Of a stretch of DNA of 64,000 bases, positions 63,289 to 64,000 are shown piece after piece. Made by a program: the position numbers and the translations under genes. This stretch comes from Heligmosomoides polygyrus polygyrus (Eukaryota; Nematoda; Chromadorea; Rhabditida; Heligmosomidae), in contig OX377206.1 in the NCBI GenBank assembly GCA_947396885.1, positions 10,594,778 to 10,658,777 on the forward strand, in the 5' to 3' direction. Below the pieces are notes generated by a model that did no database searches, had not been told where the DNA came from, and worked only from the letters and a program-made list of their open reading frames with translations. Position 1 is the stretch's first letter. Each line of letters begins with the position of its first letter.

Positions 63289-64000
63289 TTAGGTCATTGC
63301 ATACGAAATGGCCGATTTTTCCATCTCAATTTCTGGTAGATTTTTCGTGGCTACGATTGTTCCCGTATCAAGTGTAGCATTGTATATGGCTACTGAAAGT
63401 GCACAATCTCCGCTTTCTTACCATTTATAGTTTTCGTAGCATAATGTTCTTTTGCCGAGTTTTTGACGTTGTTTTTACAGTATGAATAAACGTGATATTC
63501 GCGTGCTCTACTTATATGAATGGAAAAGTGGACACAAGGTCGCGACCCCAGCTCGTAACATCAACGCTGTATTTGGGCAGGACTTCGCTAAGGAACGCAC
63601 AACTCGCCACTGGTTCGCAAGGTTTCGATTTGGAGATGAAAGTCTCGATGATGAAGACCGAGGAAGACTGCCACCACTGCTAACGGCGACCCGCTCAAGG
63701 CCATGTTGGAACCGAATCCGCTATGAGAGAGCTAGCGCAGCATTTCGGCGTTGACAGCAGCACTATCAGTCGACACTTGAATGCAATCGGAAAAATGAAG
63801 GGATTGGATGAATGGACGGACTGACCGTCGGGCAGATGCTGAAGCGCCATGATATCTGTCTTTCGTTAAAGCTGCGCAATCTAGCAAGGGAGGCCCATGA
63901 ACTTCCCCAAAGATTCTCAACGTGACCCAAATGGTCTTGAGGGCATCGGACGAGGATCACAGAACTGTGCCTCGTTTTTGCTACGGGCCCCTGGGTGGTC
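63289..64000 (+). mobile_element. mariner element, 5' part (cut by window end)
   Basis: The left inverted repeat TTAGGTCATTGCATACG follows TA at 63287-63288. A transposase start lies 190 bp inside. The right end is beyond the window. Confidence 0.88.
63482..64000 (+). pseudogene. mariner transposase, frameshifted, partial
   Basis: MNKRDIRVLYLYEWKSGHK begins the DNA-binding region, with NAVFGQDFAKERTTRHWFAR and GDESLDDEDRGRLPP. After a frameshift near 63680, the second HTH reads RELAQHFGVDSSTISRHL. The WVPHEL signature is replaced by a stop (LDEWTD). It is a third mariner lineage, distinct from 51204 and 54469, and already dead in the visible part. Confidence 0.88.

Overview
The window is eukaryotic and almost certainly nematode. 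It has short introns with TTTCAG-type acceptors, a likely trans-splice acceptor just before a start codon, and two split genes with clear animal homologues. It is also crowded with RTE and CR1 LINEs, mariner and Tc1-like elements, tRNA-derived SINEs and short palindromic elements. The RTE C-terminal signature and the near match of the cathepsin B fragment to the blood-feeder 'hemoglobinase' motif suggest a strongylid parasite, hookworm-like. That assignment is inference from recalled families, not from a database search.

Layout. 1-9.7 kb is intergenic and repeat-rich: a SINE end, two copies and one fragment of a TA-flanked hairpin element, small palindromic MITEs, and a 1.0 kb foldback whose two arms each carry a tRNA-like sequence. 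9.76-40.93 kb (+) is one gene, the homologue of C. elegans sym-3 / vertebrate FAM102 (EEIG1). Nine exons with mutually consistent phases were read directly, apart from one unresolved junction. Its introns reach about 12 kb and hold an intact full-length RTE LINE (28.4-31.6 kb), an older RTE relic, a Tc1-like element, two 41-bp minisatellite blocks and a second tRNA-armed foldback lying 70 nt from the last exon. 41.4-56.4 kb is an intergenic transposon graveyard: a broken CR1 LINE, a foldback carrying a possible captured exon, RTE pieces, two mariners and nested SINEs and MITEs. 56.4-61.5 kb (-) holds four exons of a cathepsin B-like cysteine protease, with both ends missing. 61.7-64 kb has a CR1-like RT relic, a near-perfect tRNA-like palindrome and the 5' half of another mariner.

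How the parts relate. The two host genes are unrelated in function: SYM-3 is a membrane-trafficking NT-C2 protein and the protease acts in the secretory or lysosomal/gut system. Most of the sequence is explained by mobile elements. Nested insertions give a relative chronology: a mariner was hit by a SINE; another SINE copy was later hit by a different mariner; and a third SINE was hit by a 9-bp-TSD G-tract element and by a palindromic element.

The most unusual theme is tRNA-like Pol III promoter sequence repeatedly placed inside other mobile elements. It is in both arms of two TTA-flanked foldbacks, in a head-to-head perfect palindrome, at the exact 5' end of the intact RTE LINE, and at the head of the SINE family. 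No bacterial operons, CRISPR arrays or rRNA genes are present.
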